Shown: positions 61,917 to 64,000 of the stretch, in pieces
Position numbering within the stretch: the stretch's first letter is position 1
Layout: every line of letters starts with the position of its first letter
Origin: Agrobacterium vitis
GTDB lineage: Bacteria > Pseudomonadota > Alphaproteobacteria > Rhizobiales > Rhizobiaceae
Length of the DNA stretch: 64,000 bases
NCBI RefSeq assembly: GCF_013426735.1
Contig: NZ_AP023274.1
Location: 62,001-126,000 of the forward strand
Reading direction: 5' to 3'
Program-made: the position numbers and the translations under genes
Notes under the pieces: generated by a model
The model's input: only the letters and a program-made list of their open reading frames with translations
What the model was told of the DNA's origin: nothing
Databases searched by the model: none

Positions 61917-61946
61917 TTACAATTATCGCATCGCCAATAATTGTAA
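61917..61946. promoter_or_regulatory. Operator palindrome TTACAATTAT-N10-ATAATTGTAA
   Basis: Two perfect 10-bp arms flank ten bases. Read on the minus strand the site also contains a TTTACA and a TAATTG or GATAAT about 16 bp apart, so it likely overlaps the promoter of the amidase-nitrile hydratase operon, 325 bp before the amidase start. MarR proteins bind such AT-rich palindromes; the local MarR or AraC regulator is a candidate. Confidence 0.55.
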
Positions 61947-62145
61947 AGTCTATGATATCGAAAAATTTTCGACCTGAGAAAAAACCAATTATTTTAGCAT
62001 GTGCGCGACAAAATGTGATTTAAAGCGCATTTTAATGCTCTTTTCGTTGAAAACGCCCTATCGACATTTATCGCTTTTACGATCATTATCATCGTAGATA
62101 TGAGGAGATAATCCTCATACGGTATGCCTGTTGGCAGGGCGTTTT

Positions 62146-62189
62146 GATCCGGGCTGATCGCGCGATAACCACCGCGATCCTCCCGGATC
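62146..62189 (-). terminator. GC-rich hairpin downstream of the aldoxime dehydratase gene
   Basis: GATCCGGG (62146-62153) and CCCGGATC (62182-62189) pair, with an inner GATCGCG/CGCGATC stem. It begins 18 bp after the gene's stop. No T-run follows on the minus strand, so factor-assisted termination or mRNA 3' protection is more likely than classical termination. Confidence 0.4.
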
Positions 62190-62206
62190 TTGTTGCCGGG
62201 GAGTTT

Positions 62207-63271
62207 TTAAGCGGACAGTTCATCCATGGCGGCGTCGCGCATCATGCCGGTTTCCGGATGGCAGTTGATATATTCGTAAAACTGGTGGCCACCATCGAAC
62301 ACGGAAACTTCATGATAAAGTCGAAGCTTTTCAAGACCCGCCGCCACACGGAAGAAGGTGACGAAAATTCGCAAATGGGTGGGATGCGACTCTGCCCAAC
62401 GCTCCAAGAGGTCAAGTGAGCGCCAATGTCCGATATTATAGCTCTTCTCAAGAAAATTACCCTCGAGATCGATATAGCGGACATATCGGTTGCTGTAGCA
62501 GCCGAGCGCCTTTCCATTGTCACGCAGAAAATTCATGCCATCGCGAAGCGTCGGTTCGATCTCGTCGAGATAAAGCGTACGCTCGGCACCATCCGCCTCG
62601 GCCCAATCCTGTCCGGACCGGATAAGAGCAATATTGTCATGGGCTTTGACGAGAACGCGTCCGCGCTGGTGCGGGTTACCGGAGACAATTTCAAGCGTGC
62701 CGGTGGCACTCATGCGATCCGTCTGCGAGATCGGAAACCGGTCGCGCATCGAACCCCAATAGCCATGTTCCTGAATATCACCGCTGATGGTGTCCATCAC
62801 CGCGCCGACGCCGGGCAGACGATCCTTAAAGGCGTACAATGTTTCAAATTGCTCGGCGCGTGGTGCAACGATTTCGCGAAAATAGCCGAGACCTTCCGTC
62901 AGTCTTTCATCGGAAGACCACCATTCTGCAACCGCTGGAGTGGCAAGCCAGCGATGATAGCTTTCCTGATCTCGCCAGTAACCGACAGCGATCAGATTAT
63001 CATATCCCTGCGCGTCCTGATGATGGGTGGTGTCATGTTCAGTGGGACCATTGGTAAGCGCAAAATCACCAACGATATGGCGCAGTGCCGCAAGAGCATC
63101 ACCTTTTTTGTCTTCTCCAGAATACTGAACGCCGAAGTAAGCCATCACGACCTGCTGGAGATCGCTGTCGGCGCGCGCGACCCACATGGAGAATGGTGGT
63201 TCGTATTCATCGGCAACGCGGCGAGAAAGCGTTCTTGGACACTTGAGATGGGGGGGTATAGCGGATTCCAT
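62207..63271 (-). CDS. oxd: Aldoxime dehydratase (heme enzyme)
   Basis: The 354-residue protein matches OxdA/OxdRE-type enzymes: PPFSMWVARADSDLQQVVMAYFGVQY, EHDTTHHQDAQGYDNLIAVGYW, YLDEIEPTLRDGMNFLRDNGKALGCYSNRY. With the start at 63271 the expected residues fall at the published positions: heme-ligand His299 (SHPTHL) and catalytic His320 (LRLYHEVS). It converts aldoximes to nitriles, feeding nitrile hydratase. GAGAGGAACA precedes the ATG. It is divergent from an AraC-type gene. Confidence 0.92.
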   Translation of the reverse strand: MESAIPPHLKCPRTLSRRVADEYEPPFSMWVARADSDLQQVVMAYFGVQYSGEDKKGDALAALRHIVGDFALTNGPTEHDTTHHQDAQGYDNLIAVGYWRDQESYHRWLATPAVAEWWSSDERLTEGLGYFREIVAPRAEQFETLYAFKDRLPGVGAVMDTISGDIQEHGYWGSMRDRFPISQTDRMSATGTLEIVSGNPHQRGRVLVKAHDNIALIRSGQDWAEADGAERTLYLDEIEPTLRDGMNFLRDNGKALGCYSNRYVRYIDLEGNFLEKSYNIGHWRSLDLLERWAESHPTHLRIFVTFFRVAAGLEKLRLYHEVSVFDGGHQFYEYINCHPETGMMRDAAMDELSA

Positions 63272-63463
63272 TGTTCCTCTCTTTCTTTTTTCCACCTGTT
63301 GCGGCAGGGCGCGTGCGCCGTGCCGCAGGGGCTTGTTCGAATTCGCCGGGGGCCCAGCTCCCCTTTGAGCTCAGAGAAAGAATGACACTGGCATCCGGAT
63401 TGGTATCGTCCGGAATTGCGGAATCTTTTGCCTATATTGCGGATTGACCGGAGAGGGAACGTG

Positions 63464-64000
63464 ATGACAATAAACTGTCACAGCACCAGGAAATACAAGA
63501 CGGGGACCCTCCTGTCGCTTGCCTATGATGCCCCCCGGATGAGAGTGGAAACCTGGAGACATGAAGCGGGTTGCCTGCCCGAAGTGAAGCTTGAGGCAAC
63601 GGAGGTTGCCGTCATGCTCTCGGGACGGCTGACTGTGGAGAGAAAAGGCGACGGCAGACATCAGAAAAGTGCCGCCACTGCCGGCACTTTCTGGCTTTGC
63701 CCGGCGGGCGTCCATGAAACAGACATCGTACTGTCCGATAAGATGATCGAAACGGTTCACATGTTTCTACCGCCGGACCTTCTCGGCGCCACGGCCCTCG
63801 AAGAACTGGACATCGATCCTTCATCCGTCCTTTTGGATTATGCGGGCGGGGAATTCGATCCGATGCTCAATCAGATTGCAACATCATTTCGCGCCATGAG
63901 CCATTCACCACAAGGCTCGGTGGACCAACTGTTGGCGGACAGCCTCGGGACCACCCTGGCAGCTCACCTCCTCCGCTCCTACCTTGCCAGGCCTGCAATT
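63464..64000 (+). CDS. AraC-family regulator, N-terminal part (runs off the window)
   Basis: The frame is open from ATG 63464 (AGAGGG six bases upstream) to the window end, giving 179 residues. The start TINCHSTRKYKTGTLLSLAYDAPRMRVETW is followed by a cupin-like sensor (AVMLSGRLTVERKGD, GTFWLCPAGVHETDIVL) and helices (ADSLGTTLAAHLLRSYL) typical of AraC sensor domains that precede the DNA-binding part. It is divergent from the aldoxime dehydratase, as in known oxd clusters, and probably activates it in response to aldoxime or nitrile. The DNA-binding domain is outside the window. Confidence 0.75.
   Translation, partial: MTINCHSTRKYKTGTLLSLAYDAPRMRVETWRHEAGCLPEVKLEATEVAVMLSGRLTVERKGDGRHQKSAATAGTFWLCPAGVHETDIVLSDKMIETVHMFLPPDLLGATALEELDIDPSSVLLDYAGGEFDPMLNQIATSFRAMSHSPQGSVDQLLADSLGTTLAAHLLRSYLARPAI

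Larger units (their letters stand above)
61592..62206. other. Structured intergenic region upstream of the amidase operon
   Basis: About 0.6 kb without a convincing gene. It contains the operator palindrome at 61917-61946, an AT-rich tract (61960-62060), a hairpin ATGAGGA/TCCTCAT (62100-62118) and a long GC-rich inverted repeat GATCCGGG/CCCGGATC (62146-62189) with an inner GATCGCG/CGCGATC stem close to the 3' end of the aldoxime dehydratase gene. Confidence 0.5.

Overview
The window reads as accessory DNA of an alphaproteobacterium of the Hyphomicrobiales, most likely the Ochrobactrum/Brucella group or a close rhizobial relative. The inference rests on two TGA-N9-TCA (RirA-type) iron operators, a truncated gene resembling the rhizobial-plasmid RHE_PE00001 family beside a plasmid-type integrase, and the dense transporter and catabolic content. 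No rRNA, complete tRNA, CRISPR array or replication origin was seen. The many insertion-sequence (IS) remnants, broken genes and peripheral pathways suit a megaplasmid, second chromosome or genomic island.

Layout. 0-6.7 kb: a TonB-receptor-like barrel without a recognisable plug, a two-component flavin monooxygenase (reductase plus oxygenase), a dinucleotide-binding oxidoreductase and an IclR regulator. 6.9-9.4 kb: an IS3-family element with a broken transposase and an IS6-family remnant carrying a 128-bp repeat, also found at 5.0 kb. 9.6-18.9 kb: a luciferase-like monooxygenase, an MFS exporter, a frameshifted IS6 copy cutting an RHE_PE00001-like gene, an integrase, a methyltransferase, a degenerate P-loop protein, a Gfo/Idh/MocA oxidoreductase and two gene relics. 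19-27.3 kb: an amine or polyamine catabolic operon (FAD oxidase, cupin, polar amino-acid ABC transporter, class III aminotransferase, succinate-semialdehyde dehydrogenase) with a divergent Lrp regulator. 27.5-34.3 kb: a spermidine/putrescine-type ABC transporter with an M24-fold protein lacking most metal ligands, a flavin reductase-like protein and a broken ureidoglycine aminohydrolase. 34.8-38.8 kb: a sigma-54-type promoter, an amino-acid binding protein and permease, a TIM-barrel isomerase and a GntR regulator. 38.9-42.1 kb: a nucleotidyltransferase-fold gene behind a perfect 29-bp palindrome, then nested IS110 and IS6 debris.

42.1-52.8 kb is the most novel block: a compact NIS siderophore locus. 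It appears to encode a free-serine kinase (SbnI-like), a PLP-dependent aminocarboxyethyl-glutamate synthase (SbnA-like), an opine-dehydrogenase-family protein where staphyloferrin B loci have SbnB, a PLP decarboxylase (SbnH-like), a single IucA/IucC synthetase, an MFS exporter, a periplasmic binding protein and a divergent TonB receptor. Two RirA-type boxes lie in the divergent promoter region.

52.9-64 kb, after another broken IS6 copy, holds an aldoxime-nitrile-amide pathway: aldoxime dehydratase, a cobalt-type nitrile hydratase whose beta subunit is split into two overlapping genes, an accessory protein with a long His-rich tail, cobalt transport proteins CbtB/CbtA, a histidine-phosphatase relative without its catalytic motif, an outer-membrane channel and an amidase. 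Regulators of AmiC, MarR and AraC type surround it.
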